Assembly: GCA_016868755.1 (NCBI GenBank)
Contig: VGFU01000001.1
Location: 104,071-168,070 of the forward strand
DNA length: 64,000 nucleotides
DNA from: Bacteroidota bacterium
GTDB taxonomy: Bacteria; Bacteroidota; Bacteroidia; Flavobacteriales; Schleiferiaceae
Direction: 5' to 3'
Shown here: positions 1-9,102 of the stretch, in pieces
Layout: every line of letters starts with the position of its first letter
How positions within the stretch are numbered: the stretch's first letter is position 1
Notes under the pieces: generated by a model
Told to the model about the DNA's origin: nothing
Databases searched by the model: none
What the model saw: the letters and a program-made list of their open reading frames with translations, nothing else
Made by a program: the position numbers and the translations under genes

Positions 1-167
1 CCGAAGCCAAAAAGCAGCATCAGCCAGCCTTGGTTGTTGTTGTCGCGGTCGGTCACTTCGTACTCCGCCGTTTGGCGAGCTTTGGATGACAATTCGAAAA
101 TTCGGATGAGCTGCAGCGCAGTCAGCACCGCGAGCACAAGGACAATAAGAGTCATAATTCCAGACAT
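1..167 (-). CDS. coxB: Cytochrome c oxidase subunit II, N-terminal fragment
   Basis: The first 55 codons of a gene that runs off the left edge. The peptide starts MSGIMTLIVLVLAVLTALQL, a hydrophobic N-terminal helix, and continues IRIFELSSKA, the pattern seen at the start of Bacteroidota CoxB proteins. The Cu-A domain would lie outside the window. It follows actF by 25 nt on the same strand, which is the usual order for Alternative Complex III followed by a caa3-type oxidase. The function is inferred from this N-terminus plus context. The start ATG is at 165-167; an in-frame ATG four codons later is also possible. Confidence 0.75.
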   Translation of the reverse strand, partial: MSGIMTLIVLVLAVLTALQLIRIFELSSKARQTAEYEVTDRDNNNQGWLMLLFGF

Positions 168-192
168 AGACGATTCGAATTAAAGCGACGGA

Positions 193-1692
193 TTACTGAT
201 GGAAGTGCTCGCTTTCGGTGAGCATCGGGTGGTTTTGAAGCTTGAGCGGAGCCTTGGCCAACTGGCTCAGGGTTACCCACAAGAAAAGGCCCGCGTAGAA
301 TAAAATTCCGCCGAGCTCGGCAAAGCCAAATCCGTAGTCATAACCCACGGCACCCGGCATGATCATGATGTAGTGATCCATCCAGTGTCCGGCCAAAACA
401 AAGACTGCTGCTAGGCCGATGAACCCGAAGATTCGCTTGGCGTCGCGCGACATCAGAACCAAAATTGGGAAGATGAAGTTCATGGCCACCATCATCACAA
501 ACAGGGGCTTGTACTCGCCCTTAAAGCGTGGCAGGTAGTACGTAACTTCTTCAGGGATGTTGGAGTACCAAATCAGCATGTACTGGCTGAACCACAGGTA
601 GGTCCAGAATACGCTGAAGGCGAACATGAATTTGCCCAGGTCGTGCTGGTGGTTGGCGTTGATCCACGGAAGGTGGTTATTCAAGCGCAGGTACATGACG
701 AGCAAGTTGAGGACCGTCATGGCCGTCACGAACATGCCCGCAAACGTGTACCAACCGAAGAGGGTTGAGAACCAGTGGGTGTCAATGGACATCACCCAAT
801 CCCAGGCGCTGGTTGACGACGTCACCGCATACAAAACAATGAAGGTAGCTGCCAGCTTGCGCTGCGTGAAGAACATGTTTTGGCCCTTGGGCATCGCATC
901 CTCGCGAAGGCTGTTGCGGCGAAGCAGGTAAGCGGCTCCTGCCCAAATCAAGAGGTAGGCAAGGATGCGGACAGTGAAGAATGGAACGTTCAAGTACGCC
1001 TCCTTGCCCGCAATGATGGGGTCGTAGTTGGCGCTGGCGGGATCCATAATTCCTTCGGCCATCCAATGCCACAGGTGGTGCATGTGCATTCCGCCCGTAA
1101 CGGCCAAGAAGAGGATACCCAAAAGCGGAATACCCACAAACATGGCTACGGCTTCAAACACGCGGATCAGGCCTGCAGACCAGCCTACTTGAGCCGCGTA
1201 CTGAATGGCCAAGAAGAACAGGGTTCCGATTCCGATGCCCAAAAAGAAAATGCTGTTGACCAGGAACGCAGCCCAAGGACGGTTGGCGCTGAGGTCGTGG
1301 GTAGCTCCGTGGCCTTCTGTAGCGTGGGCCTCGTGACCTTCAACGTGCTCAGCTACCGCCGCATGATCGCCTTCGGCAGCATGTGCTTCATGACCTTCGG
1401 CGTGATCGCCTTCGGCACCAACGGCAGCGTCAACTGCTTCGGCCTCGTCTACCTCGTCGGCATGCGAATCGGCTGCTTCAGCCTCGTGCGCAGTCGCCTC
1501 GTCGGCGGCGGGCACCGCTTCAACGTCAACGGCAGATGCCTCGGCGGTGTGGTCCTCGGCATGCGCTGAAGTACCGTGACCTTCAGCCGCGTGCGACGAG
1601 TAATCCGTATTAAAGCCGATCAGCAAGAAAACCAATCCCACCAGGGTCAACGACCCGGCGAGCAACTTCATTTTGGAGGTGAATACAAACAT
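193..1692 (-). CDS. actF: Alternative Complex III subunit ActF (NrfD-like membrane subunit)
   Basis: A 499-residue polytopic membrane protein, one of the two NrfD/PsrC-type quinone-binding subunits of Alternative Complex III, which oxidises quinol and passes electrons to cytochrome c or the oxidase. After a first helix (residues about 8-28) comes an unusual region of roughly 100 residues very rich in His, Ala, Glu and Asp (about 15 His). The hydrophobic core with many membrane helices begins at about residue 135. I chose the start MFVFTSKMKL at 1692 because the upstream in-frame extension overlaps the end of actE; the Met at MKLLAG, seven residues in, is an alternative. Last act gene, 25 nt before coxB. 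Confidence 0.88.
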   Translation of the reverse strand: MFVFTSKMKLLAGSLTLVGLVFLLIGFNTDYSSHAAEGHGTSAHAEDHTAEASAVDVEAVPAADEATAHEAEAADSHADEVDEAEAVDAAVGAEGDHAEGHEAHAAEGDHAAVAEHVEGHEAHATEGHGATHDLSANRPWAAFLVNSIFFLGIGIGTLFFLAIQYAAQVGWSAGLIRVFEAVAMFVGIPLLGILFLAVTGGMHMHHLWHWMAEGIMDPASANYDPIIAGKEAYLNVPFFTVRILAYLLIWAGAAYLLRRNSLREDAMPKGQNMFFTQRKLAATFIVLYAVTSSTSAWDWVMSIDTHWFSTLFGWYTFAGMFVTAMTVLNLLVMYLRLNNHLPWINANHQHDLGKFMFAFSVFWTYLWFSQYMLIWYSNIPEEVTYYLPRFKGEYKPLFVMMVAMNFIFPILVLMSRDAKRIFGFIGLAAVFVLAGHWMDHYIMIMPGAVGYDYGFGFAELGGILFYAGLFLWVTLSQLAKAPLKLQNHPMLTESEHFHQ

Positions 1693-1711
1693 GTCTTCTG
1701 GGGCAGTTAGG

Positions 1712-2299
1712 TTAGGCGGCAGGTTGAGCAGCAGCGGTATCCGCGGCAGCGGGTGCAGCACCCGGAACTTGATCCATGCGGAGCTTCCACACGTACTTGA
1801 TGATCTTCCAGCGCTCTTCGTAGTTCAGTTGCGACGCATGGCTTCCCATGTTGTTCTTGCCGTACATGATTACGTGGTAAATGCTTCCGGGCGTGATGTC
1901 CGGGAGCTTGTCTGCGCCGTACCCCGGAATACCCAGGATCTTCTCGCGCTGCATCAGGATTCCGTTTCCGTCGCCCTTCTCGCCGTGGCAGTGCGAACAA
2001 AACTGCGTGTAGAGCTGCTTGCCCGATTCCGCGTCCAGGGCTTCATACATCGCCGGCACCTCGGTGTTGGCGCTCGACGCGGCATAGCCTTCGTTGGTGT
2101 TCGGAATGGTGTAGGGCACGTATCCGCGCGGAACACTTCCTTCTGCAGGCTCCTTCGCGGTGCCTGGCTCATAGGTTTGGTGGGCCGGGGAACGGTACAT
2201 GTCGTCCATGTAGGTGTAACCTGGCGTGGATTTGTCCCAGTTGCAGGCAGACAGCGCAACGGCGCTTCCGGCAACCCAAAGAATGGTTTTAATACGCAT
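1712..2299 (-). CDS. actE: Alternative Complex III subunit ActE (monoheme cytochrome c lipoprotein)
   Basis: A 195-residue exported cytochrome. The N-terminus MRIKTILWVAGSAVALSAC has a signal peptide with a lipobox-like end (LSAC), so it is probably a lipoprotein facing the periplasm. One c-type heme site, CSHCH, lies at about residue 101 and is followed by class I cytochrome sequence; a Met ligand is likely in the MYGKNNMGSHA segment. The C-terminal tail is Ala/Pro-rich. It sits between actD (5 nt gap) and actF (19 nt gap). In the family this subunit relays electrons from the pentaheme/Fe-S part of the complex toward the oxidase. Confidence 0.9.
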   Translation of the reverse strand: MRIKTILWVAGSAVALSACNWDKSTPGYTYMDDMYRSPAHQTYEPGTAKEPAEGSVPRGYVPYTIPNTNEGYAASSANTEVPAMYEALDAESGKQLYTQFCSHCHGEKGDGNGILMQREKILGIPGYGADKLPDITPGSIYHVIMYGKNNMGSHASQLNYEERWKIIKYVWKLRMDQVPGAAPAAADTAAAQPAA

Positions 2300-2304
2300 A
2301 TCGC

Positions 2305-2826
2305 TTAGGCTTCAGCAATTTCTACAGCACCCGACTTCTTGAGCACGTCGACCAGACCGTCAGCCGCCGGAAGTTCGACCATAAAGTAGTCGTCGGTCGT
2401 GCGGGGATCGGGGTTTTGGGCGTCGGCGCCGGGGTACAATCCGTTGATAACGAGGTAGGTCCAGACCATCAAGTGGGCCGCAAAGAACACGGTCAACTCA
2501 AACAAAATGGGTACAAAGGCCGGCATGTTCATTCCCCAGTTGATGTTGGGCTTCCCGCCGATGTTTTGCGGCCAGTCGCTGATCATCATGTACCAAGTCA
2601 GGGTGACGGCCACGGTCAAGCCGAGCAGGCCGTACATGAAGGCTGCCATGGCGATGCGCGTCTCCTTGAGGCCCATGGCCTTGTCGAGTCCGTGCACCGG
2701 GAAGGGCGTGTAGACTTCCGAGATTTTGTATCCGGCCGCGCGGATTTCCTTAACGGCCGAGATGAGCACGTCGTCGTCGTGGTACAACGCGCGAACTACC
2801 GGGGTAGGCTCAGTGGTGTGCGCCAT
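2305..2826 (-). CDS. actD: Alternative Complex III subunit ActD (DUF3341)
   Basis: A 173-residue protein of the DUF3341/ActD family. The N-terminal soluble part contains the typical YTPFPVHGLDKAMGLKETRI segment, followed by two membrane helices (about residues 62-84 and 105-128) and a short soluble C-terminus. It is a structural membrane subunit without cofactors in characterised complexes. Its start overlaps the end of actC by 17 nt, which suggests translational coupling. Recognition is strong from both sequence and order in the operon. Confidence 0.92.
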   Translation of the reverse strand: MAHTTEPTPVVRALYHDDDVLISAVKEIRAAGYKISEVYTPFPVHGLDKAMGLKETRIAMAAFMYGLLGLTVAVTLTWYMMISDWPQNIGGKPNINWGMNMPAFVPILFELTVFFAAHLMVWTYLVINGLYPGADAQNPDPRTTDDYFMVELPAADGLVDVLKKSGAVEIAEA

Positions 2827-4201
2827 GGTCGCTGTGGTGTTTTTTCTGGGCTTCGCCCGAAGTTTTCAAAATGGTCTTGAGTTCGGCCTGAGCGATTACC
2901 GGGAAGGTGCGGGCGTACAGCAAGAACAGAACAAAGAAGAATCCAATAGTGCCAACGAAGATGCCTACGTCGACAAACGACGGAGAGAACATCGACCAGC
3001 TCGAAGGCAGGTAGTCGCGGTGCAGCGAGGTCACAATGATCACGAAGCGCTCAAACCACATTCCGATGTTCACGACAATCGAAATCACGAAGGTGAACAC
3101 CAGGTTGGTCCGCAACTTTTTAAACCACATGAACTGCGGACTGAATACGTTGCAGGTCATCATCGACCAATAGGCCCACCAGTAGGGTCCGGTCGCGCGG
3201 TTCAAGAAGGCGTACTGCTCGTACTCCACTCCGCTGTACCACGCGATGAAGAGCTCGGTGATGTAGGCCACACCCACGATCGAACCCGTCACCATGATGA
3301 TGATGTTCATCATCTCGATGTGCTGCACGGTGATGTAGTCCTCCATCTTGAACACCTTGCGGACAATGAGCAGCAGGGTTTGTACCATGGCGAAGCCCGA
3401 GAAGATGGCGCCCGCAACGAAGTACGGAGGGAATATGGTGGTGTGCCATCCCGGAATCACCGAGGTGGCGAAGTCCATGGATACGATGGTGTGAACCGAA
3501 AGCACCAGCGGGGTAGCTAAACCGGCGAGGACCAGCGATACCTCTTCAAAGCGCTGCCAGGCTTTGGCTTTTCCGCCCCAACCGAACGAGAGCACCTTGT
3601 AGATGTGCTTTTGCACGGGGTTCACCGCACGGTCACGCACCATGGCGAAGTCCGGAATGAGTCCGACGTACCAGAATACGACCGATACCGACAGGTAGGT
3701 CGAAATCGCGAACACGTCCCAAAGCAGGGGCGAATTAAAGTTTACCCACAGCGAACCAAACTGGTTCGGAATCGGAAGTACCCAGTAGGCCATCCAAACG
3801 CGGCCCATGTGGAACACGGGGAAAAGTCCCGCCTGAATGACCGAGAAGATCGTCATGGCTTCCGCAGAGCGGTTGATGGCCATGCGCCAACGCTGGCGGA
3901 ATAGCAGAAGTACCGCGGAGATCAGCGTTCCGGCGTGGCCAATACCGACCCACCATACGAAGTTGGTGATGTCCCAAGCCCAGCCCACGGTCTTGTTCAA
4001 GCCCCAAACGCCGATGCCCGTTCCTACGGTGTAGGCAAGGCAGCCCACACCCCAAAGGAACATGACCAGCGCGATGCTGAACACCATCCACCACGAGCGG
4101 GGGGCGGCGTTTTCAATCGGACGTACAACGTCTTCAGTGATCTGATTGTAGCTCTTATCTCCTAGGATAAGCGGCTGACGTACAGGTGATTCGTAGTGCA
4201 T
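2810..4201 (-). CDS. actC: Alternative Complex III subunit ActC (NrfD/PsrC quinol-binding subunit)
   Basis: A 463-residue integral membrane protein with about ten hydrophobic helices, of the NrfD/PsrC family. The N-terminus is soluble (residues 1-35, including the ITEDVVRPIENAAPRSWW segment usual in ActC) and the C-terminus is His-rich (KKHHSDHGAHH). In solved complexes ActC carries the quinol site next to the Fe-S subunit ActB. It lies 6 nt after actB and overlaps actD, so the genes form one transcription unit. Confidence 0.93.
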   Translation of the reverse strand: MHYESPVRQPLILGDKSYNQITEDVVRPIENAAPRSWWMVFSIALVMFLWGVGCLAYTVGTGIGVWGLNKTVGWAWDITNFVWWVGIGHAGTLISAVLLLFRQRWRMAINRSAEAMTIFSVIQAGLFPVFHMGRVWMAYWVLPIPNQFGSLWVNFNSPLLWDVFAISTYLSVSVVFWYVGLIPDFAMVRDRAVNPVQKHIYKVLSFGWGGKAKAWQRFEEVSLVLAGLATPLVLSVHTIVSMDFATSVIPGWHTTIFPPYFVAGAIFSGFAMVQTLLLIVRKVFKMEDYITVQHIEMMNIIIMVTGSIVGVAYITELFIAWYSGVEYEQYAFLNRATGPYWWAYWSMMTCNVFSPQFMWFKKLRTNLVFTFVISIVVNIGMWFERFVIIVTSLHRDYLPSSWSMFSPSFVDVGIFVGTIGFFFVLFLLYARTFPVIAQAELKTILKTSGEAQKKHHSDHGAHH

Positions 4202-4207
4202 AACTGA

Positions 4208-7200
4208 TTAGGCGTTGCGAACTTTAGTCAGGTAGAATACCGAAGGCTGTGTGCCCACTTCTTCGAGAAGGTGGTAGGCGCGGGCATCGGCTTTAGCGGC
4301 GCGCACAGCGCTTTTCGCGTTGTTGACGTCGCCAAACGTGATGGCTCCGGTGTCGCAGGCTTCGGCGCAGGCGACCGTGAAGCCGCCGTCAGCCAGGGGC
4401 TGGCCGGCCTTTTTGGCCTCGAGCTTGGCGTATTGCACGCGCTGGATGCACATCGTACACTTTTCCATGACGCCGCGCGAACGTACGGTTACGTCGGGGT
4501 TCAGAACCATACGGCCGTAGTCATCTTGCGACGGGTTGACGTCGGCAAACTGCTCGTTGGCCATGTAGTTAAACCAGTTGAAGCGGCGAACCTTGTAGGG
4601 GCAGTTGTTAGCGCAGTAGCGGGTTCCGATGCAGCGGTTGTAGGCCATGTGGTTGAGGCCTTCGCGCGAGTGCACGGTCGCACCCACCGGGCACACCGTT
4701 TCGCACGGTGCGTGGTTGCAGTGCTGGCACATCACCGGCTGGAACACCACCGAAGGTGACTCCGAAGGCTCCTCCATTTTGGCGTACATCTCGATTCCAC
4801 CGATGCGCTCTTCTTCGGCGCGCTCCTTGCTCATGTCGCTGCTGTAGTAGCGGTCGATGCGTAACCAGTGCATGTCGCGGAGGTTGCGGATCTCCTGCTT
4901 GCCCACCACCGGAACGTTGTTCTCGATGTGGCAAGCGACCACGCAGGCCCCACAGCCGGTGCAGCTGTTAAGGTCGATGCTCATGTTCCACATGTGCATC
5001 GTCTCGTGGTCGTGGTTCGCCCACAAGTTGGCCTCTTCAGAGGTCTTGTGGCCGTCAATGGTGTGGAAGGTCGGCTTCTCGTTCCAGTTGGTACCCTTGG
5101 GGTCGGCGATGAAGTCGGCCAGGCTAACTTCATTGACGATGCGGCGACCCATCATGGTGTGTCCGAGCTGTACCGTCGCGAATTCGTGCGTGCCTTCAGC
5201 CTTGCTGATTTCTACCGTGGCGTAACCGGTTGCCGCGCCCAATGCGTAGGCGTTTACACCGAGCTCGTCCGCAACTTTACCTGCAGAAGTGCGGCCGTAG
5301 CCGTAGGCGAGGCCAACGGTGCCCGCAGTTTGGCCCGGCTGAATGAAGACGGGAACATTTTCGAGTACGCGCTTGCCCACCTTGAGGGTAGCGTAGCTCC
5401 CGTCAAGCGAACCGTCGCTGTTGGTCTCGTTCTCAAAACCCATTGCCAGGGCATCGGCCGCGGCGATGGTGAGGTAGTTGTCCCAAGTCAAACGGGTCAC
5501 GGGATCGGGAAGCTCGTGCAACCATGGGTTGTTGGCTTGGTATCCGGCGCCCACCGCGTTTTCGTAAAGTGCGAGCTCCATACCGTTTACTGGCTTGGAC
5601 ACTTTAGCGCTTGCGGCCAGGGCCGCGGCGGCACCTGCTGGAGCACCTGCTGCAGACCCTGAGGTTACGGCGGCTCCACCGTCGTGAACCGTTTGGTTCC
5701 AGTTCAGGCCCAGCGATCCGGCAACTGCGGCCACTTGGTCTTTAGCGCTTCGGGGGTCGCCCGACAATCCGCCAAGTACTTCAAGCAGCGACTTGCTGTT
5801 AAACAGGTTCTTGATGGTCGGTTGCGCCACCGTGTATTCACCTGCGACGGGACGGAAGTCCGCCCAAGCCTCTAGGTAGTGTGGCAGCGGAGCAGCAGCC
5901 GAACACAGCACGGCCGTTTCGTCCATGCGGTCGGTCACGCTCAAGCTGAACTTCGCGCTCTTGATTGCCTTTTCAAAATCAGGTCGGAAGTAGACGGGGT
6001 TGGTGCCCGCTACCACCAAAGCTCCGACGCGCTTGGCGTTGAGGTCCGCAATGAGGTTTGCCACGCGCGCTTCGCTTCCGCGGCGCAGGTAGACCGGCTT
6101 GTCCGCGCGCAGTGTAGTCCCGAAGGCACCTACCAGCGCGTTAAGCGCTGCCGCGAGCTTGGACACGTTGGTGTCGTCGCCTCCGACCAATACTACGGCT
6201 TTGCCGTTGGCGGACTTAAGTTCGCCGGCCACCGACTTCAGGGCCTTAGTAAGGTCGTCGCGAAGCGCAATCTTGGCGGCGGAACCTCCGAGTTCGTTAA
6301 CCAGGAAGGCCAGCGCTCCAGAAACCTCTGAGGGCTTGATTTTCACGCGCTTGTCGGCGTTGGAACCCGTCAACGACAGGTTGCTTTCCAGCTCGACGTG
6401 GCGAAGCATTCCCGTTCCGGGCTTGCGGCGTGCGGCGTAGTCGCTCGAAAGCTGCTGGGCCGTCGACCCCGAAAGAAAGTCGCTTCCAAAAGACACCACC
6501 AACTGGGCGGTGTTCAAATCGATCGACGGCAGGGCGCGAACCCCCGTGAGGGCTTCCCAAACATCGAGGGTGTTGGACTGCGAAACGGCATCAAACTCCA
6601 CGTGCTGGAAGTTGGCGTAGCCTTGGCGCAGGCGCTCGATGGCTGCCTGCAGCGACGGACTGAACACGCTTGAGGTCACCAAAACAAACTGACTTCCTTG
6701 GGCGAGTGCCGCATCGGCCGCCTTTTTGAGCGACGCCTCGACGCTGGCCCAGTCGCTGTCCTTGCCATTCAGAATGGGTCCGCGGAGGCGCGCTGAGTCA
6801 TAAAGCGACAGCACGCTGGCTTGGGCACGGGCGTTGGTTCCGCGGTTGAAGCGGCCGGCGTCGCCGGGCTCCACCTTAATGGGTCGGCCTTCGCGCGTCT
6901 TTACAAGCACCGAAGCGTAGTCTTGACCGTCGGTGTAGGCCGTGGCGTAGAACGACGGTACCCCCGGAGTCAAGCTGTCGGGCTGCACTACATATGGTAC
7001 GCTCTCAATGATGGGCTGTTCGCAGGCAGCCAAAGTTGCGGCGGCGGTGCTGAATCCCAAGAACTTGAGGAAATCACGGCGGCTGGTTTGGGCCTCCAAG
7101 CTGCGCTCGTCGGCTAAAAAGACATCAGCGGGGATGTCCTGCGCGAATTCGTTTTCGGCCAAACGCTGTGATACCTCGGTGTTCGCGAGCTGGTCGAAGC

Positions 7201-7228
7201 TCTTCCAGTAAACTTTATTGCTTGCCAT
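4208..7228 (-). CDS. actB: Alternative Complex III subunit ActB (molybdopterin-like/Fe-S fusion)
   Basis: A 1006-residue periplasmic subunit. A twin-arginine-like motif, SRRDFLKFLG, at about residue 49 precedes a hydrophobic stretch ending in Cys (TLAAC). The middle is a molybdopterin-oxidoreductase-like domain, which in this family carries no Mo cofactor. The last quarter is a ferredoxin-like domain with Cys clusters CTGCGACVVAC, CQHCNHAPCETVC, CIGTRYCANNC and CTMCIQ plus CAEAC, which ligate three [4Fe-4S] and one [3Fe-4S] cluster in characterised homologues. An Ala/Gly-rich linker (about residues 520-545) separates parts of the molybdopterin-like domain. It is 12 nt downstream of actA. Confidence 0.95.
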   Translation of the reverse strand: MASNKVYWKSFDQLANTEVSQRLAENEFAQDIPADVFLADERSLEAQTSRRDFLKFLGFSTAAATLAACEQPIIESVPYVVQPDSLTPGVPSFYATAYTDGQDYASVLVKTREGRPIKVEPGDAGRFNRGTNARAQASVLSLYDSARLRGPILNGKDSDWASVEASLKKAADAALAQGSQFVLVTSSVFSPSLQAAIERLRQGYANFQHVEFDAVSQSNTLDVWEALTGVRALPSIDLNTAQLVVSFGSDFLSGSTAQQLSSDYAARRKPGTGMLRHVELESNLSLTGSNADKRVKIKPSEVSGALAFLVNELGGSAAKIALRDDLTKALKSVAGELKSANGKAVVLVGGDDTNVSKLAAALNALVGAFGTTLRADKPVYLRRGSEARVANLIADLNAKRVGALVVAGTNPVYFRPDFEKAIKSAKFSLSVTDRMDETAVLCSAAAPLPHYLEAWADFRPVAGEYTVAQPTIKNLFNSKSLLEVLGGLSGDPRSAKDQVAAVAGSLGLNWNQTVHDGGAAVTSGSAAGAPAGAAAALAASAKVSKPVNGMELALYENAVGAGYQANNPWLHELPDPVTRLTWDNYLTIAAADALAMGFENETNSDGSLDGSYATLKVGKRVLENVPVFIQPGQTAGTVGLAYGYGRTSAGKVADELGVNAYALGAATGYATVEISKAEGTHEFATVQLGHTMMGRRIVNEVSLADFIADPKGTNWNEKPTFHTIDGHKTSEEANLWANHDHETMHMWNMSIDLNSCTGCGACVVACHIENNVPVVGKQEIRNLRDMHWLRIDRYYSSDMSKERAEEERIGGIEMYAKMEEPSESPSVVFQPVMCQHCNHAPCETVCPVGATVHSREGLNHMAYNRCIGTRYCANNCPYKVRRFNWFNYMANEQFADVNPSQDDYGRMVLNPDVTVRSRGVMEKCTMCIQRVQYAKLEAKKAGQPLADGGFTVACAEACDTGAITFGDVNNAKSAVRAAKADARAYHLLEEVGTQPSVFYLTKVRNA

Positions 7229-7240
7229 AGAATTGTTCGC

Positions 7241-8539
7241 TTAATAGTGGCACTTGCCGCATTCGAGGCCACCGATTGATGCGGCCGTGATTTTTTCGTT
7301 GTGGAAGCGCTCGACGAGTCGGTCGCTGATCGAGGCGGAACCGTCGATGCTGCCCGCGTAGTAGCCGTTGTCGCCCTTGATTTCGGTCTCGCGGTGGCAG
7401 TTGATGCACCATCCCATCGTGAGCTCGCTGAACTGGTAGACTTCCTCCATCTCCTGAACCGGACCGTGGCAGGTCTGGCACTCCACTTGACCGGCAGTCA
7501 CGTGCTGGGCGTGGTTGAAGTAGGCCAAGTCGGGAAGGTTGTGGATGCGCACCCACTGAATCGGCTTCTGCTCGTAGCCTTCGATGTAGGTACGCGCTTC
7601 GGGATCCCAGCCAATGGCGGCGTAGATCTTTTGAATTTCGGGCGAACGCTCGCCACCGTACTTCGGATTGCCCGCGGCATCGACGATCTCGGAACCGTCA
7701 ATGTACATGTGGCAGTTCATGCACACGTTAGCCGAAGGAATGCCGGAATGCTTGCTGTGGCGCGCGCTGCTGTGGCAGTAGTTGCAGTCCACACCGTTGT
7801 CGCCCGCGTGGATCTTGTGGCTGAACGCGATCGGCTGAACCGGTTGGTAGTTCTGTTCGACCCCAACGCTCATAAGGTAGGCGTAGGTGGCGTAAAGGAA
7901 GCTCAGCGCGAGGACAACCGTCAGGAAGGTCATGAAGCGCTTGTTCGCGACCAGAATTTTGGTTACGATGTCGAGGTCCTCGAGGAGGCTCGTTGGGTTT
8001 TCGCCGTTGAGCTGCTTAAGGGTGTTCCGCACGCGAAGTAGCAGAACCAAATTGATCAGCAAGAAGCCGCCCAGCACGTACATCAACCAGGGAGAGCTCG
8101 CCGACTCAGCTGGTGCGGCTGCCGGAGCTGTCGCCGCATCGCCGGGCGCAGGCGCCGCCTTCTTGTCGCCCTCAGCCGTGTAGGCCAAAATGCTCTTGAT
8201 GTCGTCGTCGGTGAGGGCCGGGAAGGCTTGCATCACCGAACCGCCGTATTCCTCAAAAATGGCGTTGGCGTCTTTGTCGCCTGAGGCGCGGAACTCCGCG
8301 TTGTTGCGAATCCACTTGAGCAGCCACTCTTCAGAACGGCGCTGGGTCACGTCGCCAAGCGCCGGTCCAACGAGTTTTTTATCGAGTTTGTGGCAGCTCG
8401 CGCAGTTCGCTTTAAAGAGCTTTTTGCCGGCTTCGGCGCTGACCTCTGCAGAGGCCGAGATGCTTAAAACGCTGACAGACAGGAACGTTAAAAACGTACG
8501 TCGGAACAGCGAGGCATAGGGTGACAAACGCATACGCAT
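7241..8539 (-). CDS. actA: Alternative Complex III subunit ActA (multiheme cytochrome c)
   Basis: A 432-residue exported cytochrome with six CxxCH motifs. A class I monoheme domain (CASCH near residue 47) follows the signal peptide. An Ala/Pro-rich linker and a membrane helix come next, then a pentaheme domain (CNYCH, CMNCH, CQTCH, CINCH, and CGKCH at the extreme C-terminus). Fusion of a monoheme domain to the pentaheme ActA is common in Bacteroidota. I chose the start MRMRLSPYAS at 8539 because it gives a normal signal peptide; longer in-frame starts (to 8602) add an unlikely leader. First gene of the act operon. Confidence 0.9.
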   Translation of the reverse strand: MRMRLSPYASLFRRTFLTFLSVSVLSISASAEVSAEAGKKLFKANCASCHKLDKKLVGPALGDVTQRRSEEWLLKWIRNNAEFRASGDKDANAIFEEYGGSVMQAFPALTDDDIKSILAYTAEGDKKAAPAPGDAATAPAAAPAESASSPWLMYVLGGFLLINLVLLLRVRNTLKQLNGENPTSLLEDLDIVTKILVANKRFMTFLTVVLALSFLYATYAYLMSVGVEQNYQPVQPIAFSHKIHAGDNGVDCNYCHSSARHSKHSGIPSANVCMNCHMYIDGSEIVDAAGNPKYGGERSPEIQKIYAAIGWDPEARTYIEGYEQKPIQWVRIHNLPDLAYFNHAQHVTAGQVECQTCHGPVQEMEEVYQFSELTMGWCINCHRETEIKGDNGYYAGSIDGSASISDRLVERFHNEKITAASIGGLECGKCHY

Positions 8540-8572
8540 ACTGAGAGGTGAACTAGTGCTTTTAAAGGCCCC

Positions 8573-8581
8573 GCAAAAGTA
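8573..8581 (-). promoter_or_regulatory. Candidate -7 box for the act operon
   Basis: TACTTTTGC on the minus strand matches the Bacteroidota TAnnTTTG -7 element and lies about 34 nt upstream of the actA start. A good -33 TTG at the expected spacing was not found. Confidence 0.35.
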
Positions 8582-8688
8582 CAACAGAACCGCCTCGGGC
8601 ATATTTCATACCGACCCACGCATTTTTAATTTAAAACCATTCTAAAGAAGGTTTCGACCCTTGTGGATCGTGGCCCAAAAAATGCTGC

Positions 8689-8697
8689 TACCTTTGC
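8689..8697 (+). promoter_or_regulatory. Candidate -7 box for the SPOR gene
   Basis: TACCTTTGC matches TAnnTTTG and ends only a few bases before the ATG at 8701, so the transcript would be leaderless or nearly so. No clear -33 element. Confidence 0.4.
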
Positions 8698-8700
8698 GCC

Positions 8701-9102
8701 ATGCTTGCCTTTCTTCTTGCCTTGAACCTTAGCTCGCCGGCAGACACGGTGGTCGTGGGCGCTGGGGTCTCCATAGACGAAGCGGTGCGCGCCACCGTCG
8801 GTTCGGGTGCCCACCAAGCAAAGCAAAGCGTTGATCCCGGAGCCGAGCGCTACACGGTCCAGGTGTACGCAGGGCGCCGACAGGACGCCAACGCGGTGTA
8901 TGTGCAGCTTTCTGATTCGATTGGCAGCAGCATGCCGGTGGTCATTCACTTTGACGAGCCGCAGTTTAAAGTCTTTGTCGGAATCTACGGAAGCCGCCTC
9001 GAGGCGGAATATGCGCTGCGCAAATGGCGCGGACGCTACCCCACCGCGTTCGCCGTTTTGGCGCCCAATCAGCGGTTCAAAAAGGGCTCAAGCACCCGCT
9101 GA
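8701..9102 (+). CDS. SPOR domain-containing protein
   Basis: A 133-residue protein with a short hydrophobic N-terminus (MLAFLLALNLSS) and, from about residue 48, a SPOR-like fold. The YTVQVYAGRRQDANAV start, the FKVFVGIYGSRLEAEYALRKW middle and the YPTAFAV end fit the sporulation-related repeat that binds denuded peptidoglycan glycan strands at division sites. It is divergent from actA. Its 3' end overlaps the convergent thioredoxin gene by 34 nt, so the C-terminal tail KKGSSTR is antisense to the end of that gene. The weak signal peptide leaves open whether it is exported. Confidence 0.75.
   Translation: MLAFLLALNLSSPADTVVVGAGVSIDEAVRATVGSGAHQAKQSVDPGAERYTVQVYAGRRQDANAVYVQLSDSIGSSMPVVIHFDEPQFKVFVGIYGSRLEAEYALRKWRGRYPTAFAVLAPNQRFKKGSSTR

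Noticed and set aside
626..1569. Open frames on the plus strand across actF
   Set aside because: They are antisense to a well-recognised membrane subunit and have no family features; the His/Ala/Glu-rich region inflates open frames on the other strand.
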